Assembly: GCA_014529385.2 (NCBI GenBank)
Contig: CM043969.1
Span: 25,067,946 to 25,131,945 of the forward strand
Reading direction: 5' to 3'
DNA: 64,000 bases
From: Adiantum capillus-veneris
Taxonomy: Eukaryota > Streptophyta > Polypodiopsida > Polypodiales > Pteridaceae
Positions 22,358-33,502 of the stretch are shown here, piece after piece. A program made the translations under genes and the position numbers. The first letter of the stretch is position 1; each line of letters opens with the position of its first letter. Below the pieces are notes generated by a model that saw only the letters and a list, made by a program, of their open reading frames with translations, was not told the DNA's origin and searched no databases.

Positions 22358-24685
22358 CTACAGAAGTTTCTTGCGGGACTTTGGTTTGGGAGGTTTAAGG
22401 TTGGGTGCTTGGAGGTTAGTCTTTTTCTGAGCATATGAAGGCTCCTTGGATTTTTTACCTCCTGGAGTAGGCTCTGGAGGCTCGGATGCAACCTTAGCTT
22501 TTTTCTTTGGTGTGGCGCGCTCTTCAGTGTTGCTCCTCTTTTTCCTATGCCCCAAAATCTGTGCACAAACATCTGAAATAAGAAGATTCGAGTCCTCATC
22601 AGACAAGTTCACTATTGTATCCTTTTCAATTGGCTTCTCAGTTGATTTTTCAGCGTCCTCTACGTCCTTGTTCATTGCAGGTTCTGGCTTCAGAGGCACC
22701 TCGGCTGACTCCTTGGATGCGTCACCTTGAGCTCCCACTACATCTACTCTTTTTTCAGCCCTTTTTTCTGCCTTTTGTTGGTCCGGAGTGTCTTCACCTG
22801 CTTGTTTCTGGGATGCATTCTTATCCCCGCACCCACCACACATGCTATCAATATTGGGCTTGCGTGATGACCCAGCTTGGGAGTGTGCTACATAAAAGAC
22901 AATGTAATAATACTCAATATTAAGTTATGTGAACATTCAAAGAGAAGAATGTTCCACAAAATATTACCAATTCCATCAACAGGAGATCCAAAGATGCCTT
23001 CCATTGGATCTTTCTCTGCAATTACATGGAGAAAAGAAACAAAATGGTCAAGAAATGAATCTACAATCAGCTTCATATCATAAGGTATAAAAACATCGAT
23101 TACCTGTACCAACATGCTCATCCATGTTTGCCTCTCCAGGTGCCAGCAACTTCGAAGCATCTTTTAAAGGTTCCTCACATCCATGAAATAGACACTGGCC
23201 GTCAGACTTACAGGTAGTTACAAAACAAAGTGGGTGATACGGATGTTGACACCGGAGCATGTAGACACCGGTAACAATAGTCTGCATGATAGACATCCCA
23301 CAAGCAACACAATCACCAAATTGCACACAGCTATTGTCCGATCCCAAATGAACAGGCAGCCTGACAAAAAGGATAGTCATTCTTGACTTGAACAAATTAA
23401 TAATCGTTTCCACAAATCGAAGATGCCCTATCGCCACTTCTACTTCTTATAACAAAGTGTCATGTTGACCCTGTAAAAAAATAGCACTTCGTACTTTATA
23501 AAACAGTATAAGTGTTTGTGCATTACTTTCAAGAGTCTTCATCACTTTATGTGGTACCACTTAAGAGTGTTATATAAACACATTAAAGTGGTCTTTTACC
23601 ATATAAAATGGTCTCTAACCATTTTTTTCTAATTAGAGTTTAACCACTTTTAAGTAATATCAACTACTACTAGGTGAATCAATCAAGCTTACATACCTGT
23701 AACTGTGCTGCCTCTTCACCTAGGTTATCGAGATTGTGCACTTCAATATCAAGTCCCATGTCTTTGAGAGCCTCCTTTCTGATTTGAATCAAGGTCTCAA
23801 GCTTTGCCATTGCTTCCTCGTTTGGTACAAGCCCAGCCTTATGCAACTTGAGTTCCTCCATATCCTTGTTCAGTCTCTCTACGATCTTGGCGGCGCCTCG
23901 CATCAAACCAACCTGCTTATCTCTCTTTGTCTTTGATTGATCTAAAGCAATTTTTATTGCTTCGAGACATTGCTGCTTCTCTTTTAACTTTTCAGCAGCA
24001 TTAGCCTTCATGTTAGAAATAGCTGCTACATCAGCCGTTGAGGCAGAAAATGTAGTCGAGGAAACATTTGACATTCCAAATGTTCCCATCAAGCCAAAGG
24101 CCCGCTTCTTTAGAAATTCCTCCTTAGCCTGCCCTGAAAATTGATGCCCACCTGAGTATGTCTGCCAGTCAAAGCCTGTGCCAATACTGTCAGTGTAATT
24201 AGGCATATTTTTTGCATTAAATTTCCACTCGCTTCCAAGACATGGACCGTTTGTGGACCTCCATTTCTCCAATTTCCTATTTAAAGTTTTCTGTTGGCGT
24301 AACATTTTGATAACACCTTCAGCATACACAGCCCATGCAACTAAACCTTCAGAATTTTCAGCGGCCTTGCACTTCTGCCAAGTAAATCCATGTGCAAAAT
24401 GCACGCCTACCTCGTTGTTTGGGGGAGCTCCCTGATATACTTTGTGGTATAGCAGGAGACATTCTTCATACATTTCAGGCCTCAGCCCCTTTAAATGCAT
24501 CTTCTCCTTTTGGTGGCGCTTGTAAAGCCATACACTAAGCCACTCCTTATCTGAGAAATCATCATCACATAGGAGCTTCGGATCCTGGCCAACCAAGCAT
24601 AGCCCATATTCGGTATGAAAATCTTCCTTGGTGAAGCAAAATTTTGTTTGAGTGGGTAAGGCCACTCGTGGTACTATCCACCTCC
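22358..24685 (-). pseudogene. RING/PHD-like zinc-finger and coiled-coil protein of the transposon
   Basis: Four exons joined by clean GT-AG introns: 24685-23697, 23470-23104, 23015-22968 and 22887-22358, phases 0, 1 and 1. One TAA interrupts exon 2 (codon 8). Exon 1 has a globular N-terminal part and then a long coiled coil (EKLKEKQQCLEAIKIALDQ to LIQIRKEAL). Exon 2 has a zinc ligand pattern CVACGMS...LRCQHPYHPLC...C...C, typical of RING/PHD folds. Exon 4 starts with a CGGCGDK turn and is then Lys/Pro/Glu-rich and disordered. The first exon opens at a splice acceptor (TTTTTACAG), so 5' coding sequence upstream is missing from the model. It could be an E3 ligase or accessory DNA-binding protein; this is inferred from the fold only. 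Confidence 0.65.
23471..23696 (-). repeat. Intron 1 of the RING gene with AAGTGGT motifs
   Basis: This intron again contains several AAGTGG/CCACTT copies (for example near 23540-23660), showing that the motif spreads into introns of both strands' genes. Confidence 0.55.
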
Positions 24686-24699
24686 CTGTAAAAACATAT

Positions 24700-25428
24700 A
24701 AGAATGCATGTTAGTATGTAATGAGCCATAATTAAACTTGTTTTATCAACAATAAGAAGTGGTTGAAATGATTTCTGCACCATTCTCAGTGGTACTGCAA
24801 AATTTTTAAGTGGTGGTGTACCACTAAATGGTTCTCAACCACTTAAAACTGGTTAGGTAACACTAAAAAGTCCTGCTACACCACTATTTTCTGGTGATAC
24901 ATCACCTTTTGGTGTTTCTTCACCACTTTAAAGTGGTGCTCCAACACATAAAAGTGGGCTGAACCACTGTTCAGTTGTGCTACACCGATGTGCATTGTTG
25001 TACACAACTTAAAACTGGTGCACCACTTTTAGCAAAGATGCAGAACTAACAATTATTGCACTTTTGTAAAGCATCACTAAAAAGTGGTTCAACAGCGCTG
25101 AAAGTGGTTGACCATCTCGCACCACCACTTAAATGTGATTTGAACCACAAAACGTGGTGACCACCACTTTATTGGTGTTTACCACTTTATACCAAATAAC
25201 GTTCAGGTTAAGAAGCACCACTTTTCAGTGGTCCTACACACTTTTAAGGTACCGAATAACGTTCTAGTTAAGAAGCACCACTTTATAGTGGTCTTCACCA
25301 CTATAAACACCACTTAAATATGATTTGAACCACAAAAAGTGGTGAGAACCACTTTATTGGTGTTTACCACTTTAAACCAAATAATGTTTAGGTTAAAAAG
25401 CACCACTTTTCAGTGGTTTTATACACTT
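24700..25428. repeat. Subterminal AAGTGGT repeat field at the right transposon end
   Basis: Dense ACCACTTTTCAGTGGT-type palindromes. About three tandem copies of a unit of roughly 130-170 bp with core ACCAAATAACGTTCAGGTTAAGAAGCACCA and TTTTAAGGTACC occur between 25170 and 25435. The unit's TTTTAAGGTACC end is the same as the real transposon/pol junction. The missing first exon of the RING gene should lie here, but I cannot place it. Confidence 0.6.
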
Positions 25429-25433
25429 TTAAG

Positions 25434-26715
25434 GTACCGGGCTTGTATCTTCTTTAACTCGGTTTGTGCTTTGGCGGCCTTCTTTTGATGAATGGCCCGT
25501 AGTTCTTCTTGGCTTAAAGGATCATAATATCTTTTGAATTTACTCCCATTGAGGAATCTAATGGTTTCAACTCCATCAAGAGTTTCCACACAAAGGGTAC
25601 CTTGTGGGGTAATTTCACATACTCTATATGGTCCTTTACCAGCATATTTCAACTTTTTCTTCTCTTTACGTACTCCATACATAAGGACTTTATCACCAAC
25701 TTTGATGTCCTTGTCCTTCACATGGTGATCAAACCACTTCTTTCTCCTATCCTTTTCCACAAGAGCATTTTGCACAGTCAACTGTCTCTCTTCGTCTAGT
25801 TTTTCTAAGATATACAAACGCTCGGTTAAGGGGTTACCATTCCATCCTTCTTGCGAAGCTACCCTAAGACTAGGAATGACAAACTCCCAATGCATAACCG
25901 CTTCTTGGCCGTATACCATTTTGAATGGCGTACAATTAATAGCCACTTTATAAGCAGTACGATAAGCCCATAGAGCAGATGTCAACTTCAAATCCCAATA
26001 AGTGCGATGAGCTTCTACCGTCTTGGTTAAAATAGAGATTAGAGTCTTGTTGATGCTCTCAGCTTGTCCATTAGCTTGCGGGTAATAAGGTGTAGACTTA
26101 TGGTGGGATATCATAAAGGTCGTGGTAAGCTCTCTTATTACCTCATTTATAAAATGGGTACCATTATCACTAACAATTTCAAAAGGGCAACCAAATCTTG
26201 TGATAATGTTCTCAAAAAGAAACTTAGCTGTTGTCCTCGCGTCAGCTTTTTGTGAAGCCTTAGCTTCAGCCCACTTTGTTACATAGTTCGTAGCAACTAG
26301 AATATATCGAGATTGAGTGTTACGAGCCGCGAAACTAATTGGACCTACAAAGTCTAAGCCCCATTTTTCAAATGGTTGGGTTACTTTAATAGGGTGTAAG
26401 GGCATTCTGTCTTTGCGCTGTGTGGTCTTGTAACGTTGGCACTCATCACACCCTTTTGTAAAAAGTGATGCATCCTTAAATAAAGTTGGCCACCAATAAC
26501 CTGATTGCAGCACCTTTCTAGCAGTCAGGTCTCCTGAAAAATGTCCTCCTGCTATTCCCATATGTGCTTCTTGCAAGATATACAAATATTCATCCTCGCG
26601 GGCACAGCGCCTAAGAATATCGTCCTTGCCTAGTCTATATAGAGTTCTGGCAATCAAACAATAGGGTTCACATTCTTTTACTAGCCTTCGAGCGATATCC
26701 TTACGAAGCTCTTGG
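25434..26715 (-). pseudogene. Integrase of gypsy element A
   Basis: On the minus strand, after RNase H and a frameshift near 26700, the frame reads ELRKDIARRLVKECEPYCLIARTLYRLGKDD. The zinc domain follows (H..H in AHMGIAGGHFSG; CDECQRYK), then the core with all three acidic residues: GLDFVGP, VSDNGTHF and GQAESINKT. The C-terminal domain is GKGPYRVCEITPQG...FLNGSKFKRYY. There is no chromodomain, so it is not a chromovirus. The natural C-terminus is lost because the TTAA transposon inserted at 25429-25432; without it the frame would read QARYLKRKK. Confidence 0.85.
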
Positions 26716-27268
26716 GTGGAAAACCATTAACTAAAAAGTTAACAATGTTCTCACTCCATTCAGGCATAGTCTCAACTATGAATAGGGAAGTATCAGGTAA
26801 TTCATCATCAACTCCTGTAGGGGCTTCACCATTGGGTATGCGAGACAAATGATCAGCCATGACGTGCCTTTTACCGGGTCTCACTACAATCGTGAAATCA
26901 AACTCCAGAAGAATTAACAACCATCGTGTGATTCTTCCTGTGGAGCATGGCTTGTTTCCCAGATACAGCAATGCTTGATGATCCACATAAAATACAAACT
27001 TGTTTGCCAGAAGGTAGTAGAGAAATTTCTTTACTGCATAAACCATTGCTAAACCTTCTCGCTCTGTAGTGGTGTAGTTCCTTTCAGCATCGTTCAATTG
27101 ACGGCTTGCAAAGCTAATGGGATAGTCCAATTTATGTTCTCCTGGTTGAGTGAGAACACACCCAATAGCAAAGTTTGATGCATCAATATGCACATGGAAA
27201 ATGACATCCCAGTTAGGTGTCCTTAAAATCGGAGCACTTGCTAGTGTTTTCTTCAATTGTTCATAGGC
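26716..27268 (-). CDS. RNase H domain of element A pol
   Basis: In-frame continuation of RT after a TAG stop (27269-27271; expected CDQAYEQL). Residues show HVHIDASNFAIGCVL (first catalytic Asp), FASRQLNDAERNYTTTERE (catalytic Glu), FYVDHQALLYL and a final MADHLSRIP. This is the normal Ty3/gypsy RNase H. Only one RNase H domain is present, unlike element C. The sequence then shifts frame into the integrase. Confidence 0.8.
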
Positions 27269-28682
27269 CTAGTCACACTCTTCAGTCCATTTAAATTCAA
27301 TGAGAAGCTTGTACAAAGGACGTGCTATCTCAGCGAAAAATAAAATAAACCGTCGATAATAACCCACGTGTCCCATGAACCTTTGAACTCCCTTGTAATT
27401 GGTTGGTGGTGGTAACTCTAGAATCACTTTAATTTTGCTCTCATCGGTTGAGATACCATTCTTAGATACTATATGCCCTAAAATAACTCCATGCTTGACC
27501 CAAAATTGGCATTTGAACGGGTTCAATGAGATACGATATAACCTACACTTTTCAAACACCTTCCGCAAACATGATAGATGTTCTTTCCAAGAAGAGTAAA
27601 CACAAAGGTCGTCTAAGAAAGCTTCACAAAACTCTCTCAAATATTCTTTAAAAGCAGTGTTTATTAATCGTTGGAATGTAGCAGGGGCATTTGTTAAGCC
27701 AAAAGCCATCACACGAAATGCAAACACGCCAAATTCTGTGATGAAGGCAGTTTTAGCTTGGTCCTCTAGCGCTATCGTGATTTGGTTGTAGCCTAAGTAC
27801 CCATCTAGAAAGCTATAAGCTTCCTTGCCTGCAACTCTTTCGAGTACATGTTCGGAATATGGTAGGGGGTAATGGTCTCTTCTAGTAGCTGCATTAACTT
27901 TTTTGAGGTCCACGCACACCCTGAGTTTCCCATTCTTTTTTGGCATGATAACTATTGGAGACACCCATTCAGAGTGTTCAATAGGATATATGAACCCACA
28001 TTTGATAAGCTTTTCTAGTTCTTCTTGAATGATCTTTGCGTACTTAGGATTCATCAGGTAGGGTCTTTGTTGTACGGGCTTCGCAGTGCTAATCATAGGG
28101 ATTGTATGTTGGACCACAGAAGGTGGAACACCTTTCATATCATGGTATGTCCAAGAGAATACGTCCTTGAATTCCTTGAGAAGCTCTTTGAGGACCGCCT
28201 CTTCAACTTCTGTGAGGTCTTGGGCAATAAAAACAGGTTTTGATTCTTCACCGGGGTCGGCTAATTCTATTTCTTTAACTATTGCCGGACCATCATAGAT
28301 TCCATTATTCCCATTGATCGGTATTCTTTGGGCTTTTGTGTACACAACCTTTGCTTCCCCTGTGGTGTAAGATTTGAAATGTTCTGGTGCAGGATGCAAG
28401 TCTGTGGATTTTGGTTGTGCTTTGGTCTGTGCTTCCATTTCTGCTTTCTTGTGTTGTCGAGCTAACTCTTGGTTTTGACGCCTCCTTGCAGTGCGGCTCA
28501 ACTTTGGCTTGTCTATGATCTCTAATTGGGCTATGTCATGGGGTCGCGGTCTACACCACATAACATTTTGGAGATATTCACCCCAATCATCTACCAATTT
28601 TTGATGAGCATCACATGCTCCTATATAACTGAGCCATTCTGCTGAGGATCTCTTCTTTTTTATCCTAGCACGTACATTGGCT
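27269..28682 (-). pseudogene. Reverse transcriptase of element A
   Basis: Minus-strand frame with RT motifs in order: LEKLIKCGFIYPIEHSEWVSP, MPKKNGKLRVCVD, LDGYLGYNQI, FGLTNAPATFQRL, AFLDDLCVYS (catalytic FLDD), LNPFKCQFWV, LGHIVSKNGI and FMGHVGYYRRF. Ahead of it is a Lys/Arg-rich linker (LSRTARRRQNQELARQ). TGA in YRANVRAR context at ~28681 and TAG at 27269 are in-frame stops. The Ty3/gypsy non-chromovirus type is recognised from the motifs. Confidence 0.85.
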
Positions 28683-30511
28683 CAATATCGACACCTCTTA
28701 AAGTTTTTCTTTTTCTTATTTGAGACCTGATTTTGATTTGCATTTAGATCTGGCTCACTAAAGGAGTCCTCGTTGGTGTCCTCTTCACTCTCGAAGGAGC
28801 TATCATCGGTTGATGTGCTTGGTCCTTCCGAATGTTTTGACTCTGAACTTGCTCCACTCTCTAATTCATGAGATTCAGAATCCGTTTCACTCTGGGAGTC
28901 AGTGTCTGAGTCGTGTTAGTCAAAGTCTTCTATTGAGCTATCAGTGTCACTGTCAGATTGGTCTACAATTGCCTTGCCCTTAGAAGATGCATGTATGGCA
29001 CTTATCATGTTCAGAGGTGCAATTTGTGGTACCTCTTCCCCCTCTGGTGTGACCCAAGTGGTTCCTCTATTTCCCCAGGTATCTATGGTTGCAGCTAGGT
29101 GTACCCAGTCTACATTGTCTAATTCCGTCATACCCGGTAACACATCCATGTAAGGAGAATCTTGGCCAATGTTTGTATCCTTCTTACAAGTGTAACAATA
29201 TTGTAGTGGGGCCGAGTGAACTGTGGTGTCAGAGTGATGATCAATAATTGTTTTACTCCCTAAGGGGTGTACCTTACCAGTCACCAAATCCACTCTAAGG
29301 ACAGAGTCTTGGAATTGCAAATAGACATGATTTTTAGACCAATCATGAACCATTTGTGCTTCCTTCATGAATGGTCGTCCTAAAATCATTTCATATGACA
29401 TAAGGTGTTTAGAGAAATCCATTACAATGAACGTATGTCGTACCTTGTGTCCTAGAACCTTGATCTTAAGATCCTTGAGCATCCCCATAGGTTTGGCTAT
29501 GGTACCATTTGCCATCTTTACCACAATGTTAGTAACACTGAGGCGGGGTTTTCCCATGGATTCCCAACAATCTTTTGTAACGATGCTAACTCCCGCACCA
29601 CCATCAAGAATTCCCTTTATAGTTAATCCCTTGGTAGTGATGGGTAGGGTCGCATTAGACTCGTCGCCTTCAAAATACTGCCCTAATTCGTTAACGGGTA
29701 CCTCGATCACAGACTCGTGTCCATCTAAGTCAAGTGATTGCACATGATTTTCCTCATCGATCATAATCGAGTCAGGCCTATTTGGTTGCGCAAACTGCGG
29801 TAATCCCGTTCGTAGCTCTCCGTTAAGGAATGCTCGAAGTGCAAGGAATAACTCAGGATCTCCATACAGCTTTGCTATGATCGTGGTTCGGACCTCAGAA
29901 GACATGAAGTCCACTAGTTTGGCAACATTCATTGGCATTTTGCAGGGTGTAGGTCCTTGACTAGGAACTGGTGAGGATGGAATCTCATATTCCTCAATGG
30001 GATCAGGTATTCCTTCGTTAAACATCCTTTCCAACAAGAAGGGTGTATGCTCACTTTCTGATGTCCCATCCTCACTCCCTTCTTGGATGATACTAGATAT
30101 GGCTAACGGTCTATGGTTCATGTGGGGTGGATGAACTTGCGTGGGAAACACTGTGTCATGAATTTTGACATGCATGGGTTTTGGTTCTAGTTTCCTTTGA
30201 GTCTCCTCCACTAAACCTCTTAGATGTTTCACCTGCTCAATCTCGTCTACTCGGTTTGGGTACGTCCCAATCTTCTTTTTACGATTCTTCCCTTTTTGCC
30301 CCTGCGGTTTATCTTGGGGGTCTTGGATTGGATTTGGAAACACTTGTGGTGTTTTCAGAGGCTCTTTATGGTTTTCTCTTATTCGGTTTTCATTTGGTTC
30401 CATGTTACGGTTTTCTTTGTCGGTCTTTCCCTTTGTGGTATTGGTTCTAGTCTCCATTGTCTCGATTGAATCTGAATCATCCTCAAGGTCATTCATATAC
30501 ACGGGACGGGG
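28683..30511 (-). pseudogene. Aspartic protease and linkers of element A
   Basis: In frame with gag and RT. The protease domain begins VIEVPVNELGQYFEGDE and has the active-site loop GILDGGAGVSIVT near 29600 (DGG instead of DTG/DSG, common in plant gypsy elements), then YEMILGRPFM and HDWSKNHVYLQF. It closely matches the protease of element 1. A long charged N-terminal linker (residues ~1-100) and an acidic Ser-rich tail (28700-28930) flank it. A stop (TAA) at 28916-28918 fits Gln CAA to TAA. Confidence 0.75.
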
Positions 30512-31276
30512 TCATCTCCTGTTCCTATGTTTGTTTTGAAACTTGGCTTTGAATTTCCCGTATTCTGCGACCTCTTCCTTCGTGTCTTCTTTTTCTTTGC
30601 TTGGATAACTGATGCGGTATTTCTCTCTCTCTTCGAGGATATGGCCTGGCCCTTGAAGCATGGACAGTGTAATCGCATAAGCGGGTGCGACGGGTGGTAT
30701 TGGCGATGTCACACTAGCAATTTTGACCAAATTTAGGGGTGTGATTTTAGGCGCATTTGGGTTATAGGGGCATTGGGCAATCAAGTGATCTATGCCACAA
30801 CGATTACATGTGATTATTGGCATTGCAGACGTGCTCCCTTGATTCATTTGCATCTGTGCAGCATTCTTTTGCAGCCTAATAGGGCACTCCGCTGCCTGAT
30901 GTGGTCCACCACACTCGTAGCATTGAAGAGGTGGCCTCCTAGCCTGGGTGTTGATATTTTGACCTCTGGATGCGAGAGCAGCAGCTTGATAAACCGGCTT
31001 GACTTGCCCCCAACAATCTTCCATGTAGTATATAGGACACTCTTCCAATATATCAAGTCCGTAGGCAATACTAGTGTCTATTTCCTCCTCACAGCCATCT
31101 GCATAAGCATTAGATGGCTCGCAACCCACTTGGTTCATAGGGGCGCCTCTTGGATGCGGGGGCTGCGGTCCTAGCACAGGAGGTGGTAGCGGTGTAGATT
31201 GTACAACATTTTGAGATCTAGGAACCATGTGTTGCGGTAGTTGCTCAACAGGTGGAGCAGGCATCAATACAGGAGC
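30512..31276 (-). pseudogene. Double zinc-knuckle region of element A
   Basis: Same frame as gag, separated by single stops on each side (31277 and 30512, both TGA). It contains CYECGGPHQAAEC and CNRCGIDHLIAQC, two CCHC-like knuckles, after a Pro/Gln-rich N-terminal segment. The spacing matches the pair in element 1 (4.5 kb). With the knuckle at the end of gag this element has three. Confidence 0.7.
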
Positions 31277-33502
31277 TCAAGGTGCATCCGTCCAGGCTAT
31301 AGGTGGTCTATTTTCCATCATACGTTTGATCATTAAACAATCCTTAGCTTGGTGACCATACCTACCACATGCGTTGCAAGTTCCATTAAATTTTACTCTA
31401 AACGTAGGGCACTCACTAGTGCTATGTGGACCTAAGCAAATGGAACACCATTGTTGCTCCCTTCTTGGATACATGTGACTATTTTGAGGGGGTCGATTAT
31501 CCTTAAGAGACTCTTGGATTGCCTTGGTGAGGTCTGTCAAGAATGTCTCAAATACCTTTGGCTCATTGGCGATGGGCTTTGCAGTCATGGATTCATACTC
31601 AATGGCTTGTGAGCTAGTGGATCTCGTGTCAGTAGACACCCTCATGCCTGCTATCATCAAGTTGTCCTCTAATTGGATTGCATTGGCAGTGACATCTTCC
31701 CAGGTTGTGATACCTCTAATCACTAGTCCATTATAGATTCCTTCATTCCTCAACCCTCGAATGAATCGATCAAGCAGTTGGTTATTGTTGAAGCGCTCAT
31801 TTACAGGGCAGCGAGAGCTTAAGTGCTTTAGACAACTAATGAAGTCCCTTACTGACTCTCCTTCCTTACGTTCGGCCTTCTGTAGCTGAGATGCTACACC
31901 CCAAAGCACACCTTCTCGTATGTACTCCTTTAGAAACAACCTTCGAAGGGTAGGGTAGATTGTTTTCTCGTCCACCCTTAGGGTTCTATACCAATCTCTA
32001 GACTTCCCACTTAATGTCAAGCTTAAGGCATTGCACTTATGTAGTTCATTGCGTTCCCCTAAGGAATCACATACTTGTTCAAACACTTCAATGTGTTTTC
32101 TAGCATCTTCGTCCCCATTGAATTTTTGCGTGAGTTTGGCAATTTGTACTGCCTTACTTCTAGGCTCTCTATCAGATGCATGACGCATATTTTCCGCGAT
32201 AGATCGACCTATGGTTTGAGCAAACGCTGCCAAGTCACCTATGTGAGGAGGCAGGGCCGGTGGAGGTACTCTTGGAATCATATGTGGGAGAGGGATGGGT
32301 ACCGGTCTTGGCATATGTGTGGATGATGCAGGATATGGAACATAACTGGGCATAGGTCCACTCGGATAAGGGATAGGGAGCGGCACTCGAGGAGCATAAA
32401 CAAGTGGTACAATTGGAGGTGTGGGGGCCATGTGTGCATAAGGGGCTAGAGGCACATACGGTCGAGGCCCCATATTAGGTACTACGACACTAGGTAGTGG
32501 CACTGCGCTAATCGTAGATGTCATTGGTACATTCTCTGTCAGGCTTATCCCTGGAGTGAGCACTGTGTTTTCCTTAATAGAGGGTTGAGCCAAGTTAGGG
32601 AAGCTAAAGTTGTCGCTTGGAGGCTCAGATTGCATAGAGACCCCAGGTGAAATGATGTAAGATGGGTCCATGGGGCTCATTAGAGGAGTCTCCATTTGTG
32701 ATAGAGTAGGCTGTTGAGCCTTGCTCGTATCCAGAAATCTCATGGGGCCAGTTGAGAGTATATTTACCCCTCGGTTTTTCCTTTCTGATTGAATAATGCC
32801 ATGGATAACATTACATATCATTTTCTGTTGATCTTCGATGCTCGTGGCACTAGAGGTGGATTGTACAATCTCTATCCATCCTACATGGTAGGCGTGGCCA
32901 GAGTGTAGATCCGTCAACACCTCAGTGTGGAGGTCGTATGTCCAATGATCATTAATGAACAATCCTTCTAGAGTTGACGTGTTAACGGTTTCTTGTGAGG
33001 TAGAAGCAATGTTGCTCCCCGTGGTTTTACTTGTCACCAACGGTACTCTAGAGGGAACTTCTGAAGGAGGTAGCTCAAGAGGGCCTTCTTGGTAAGAAGT
33101 TGGCAGGATATCCACATGGACACTCTTTGGGGGTGTGGGGTCCACGTGCGATGTGAAAGGAGAGTCCACTTCCCCACCCCCTTCGTGTGCTTCATTTGCA
33201 TCAGGTTCCGAGCGAGTAGCTCTACCTAATGTTTCCATGAAACGGCTAAACATACTAGTACTAGGCTGTGGAGCTTCGAGAGGTGCATGGACTTCTCTCT
33301 CAGTGTTTTCAGTAGGGTATGCTTCCATGACTTCTGAGTCGGAGGAGGAATCACTAGCGGCTATTTTAGGGTCTTGGGTGGTGCTACCTTGTGTCCCCGC
33401 TGAGGGTCTAGAGCCTATCGTGGATGGGTAATGGGTGTCCGTATGAAAAGAGGCACCCTCAATATACTCGTGTTCTAGCACCCGCCCAGAGCGTAAGTGC
33501 AT
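31277..33502 (-). CDS. Gag of gypsy element A (741 aa)
   Basis: The frame starts MHLRSGRVLE (a common start of plant gypsy polyproteins) at 33502. The first ~430 residues are low-complexity, Pro/Ser-rich. The capsid (~residues 450-640) has KFNGDEDARKHIEVFEQVCD, LSLTLSGKSRDWYRTL, LRRLFLKEYI, GESVRDFISCLKHL and FIRGLRN. It ends with CNACGRYGHQAKDC. It is one third longer than usual gypsy gags because of the N-terminal extension. The frame is intact to the TGA at 31277. Confidence 0.85.
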   Translation of the reverse strand: MHLRSGRVLEHEYIEGASFHTDTHYPSTIGSRPSAGTQGSTTQDPKIAASDSSSDSEVMEAYPTENTEREVHAPLEAPQPSTSMFSRFMETLGRATRSEPDANEAHEGGGEVDSPFTSHVDPTPPKSVHVDILPTSYQEGPLELPPSEVPSRVPLVTSKTTGSNIASTSQETVNTSTLEGLFINDHWTYDLHTEVLTDLHSGHAYHVGWIEIVQSTSSATSIEDQQKMICNVIHGIIQSERKNRGVNILSTGPMRFLDTSKAQQPTLSQMETPLMSPMDPSYIISPGVSMQSEPPSDNFSFPNLAQPSIKENTVLTPGISLTENVPMTSTISAVPLPSVVVPNMGPRPYVPLAPYAHMAPTPPIVPLVYAPRVPLPIPYPSGPMPSYVPYPASSTHMPRPVPIPLPHMIPRVPPPALPPHIGDLAAFAQTIGRSIAENMRHASDREPRSKAVQIAKLTQKFNGDEDARKHIEVFEQVCDSLGERNELHKCNALSLTLSGKSRDWYRTLRVDEKTIYPTLRRLFLKEYIREGVLWGVASQLQKAERKEGESVRDFISCLKHLSSRCPVNERFNNNQLLDRFIRGLRNEGIYNGLVIRGITTWEDVTANAIQLEDNLMIAGMRVSTDTRSTSSQAIEYESMTAKPIANEPKVFETFLTDLTKAIQESLKDNRPPQNSHMYPRREQQWCSICLGPHSTSECPTFRVKFNGTCNACGRYGHQAKDCLMIKRMMENRPPIAWTDAP

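Larger units (their letters stand above)
15105..25428. mobile_element. Large DNA transposon flanked by TTAA (Kolobok-like)
   Basis: TTAA occurs at 15101-15104 and 25429-25432. Just inside, both ends begin AAGTG reading inward (AAGTGGGTGTTTTAAAAGTG at the left; AAGTGTATAAAACCACTG at the right), so short terminal inverted repeats are present. Between them lie a transposase gene (+) and two minus-strand genes, all with plant-like introns. TTAA target duplication is known for piggyBac and Kolobok elements; the transposase does not look like piggyBac, so Kolobok is the better guess. The element interrupts the 3' end of element A's pol. Its three genes carry in-frame stops, so this copy is dead. 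Confidence 0.6.

Noticed and set aside
22446-22730. Plus-strand ORFs opposite the last exon of the RING gene
   Set aside because: Shadows of the Lys/Pro/Glu-rich coding exon on the minus strand.
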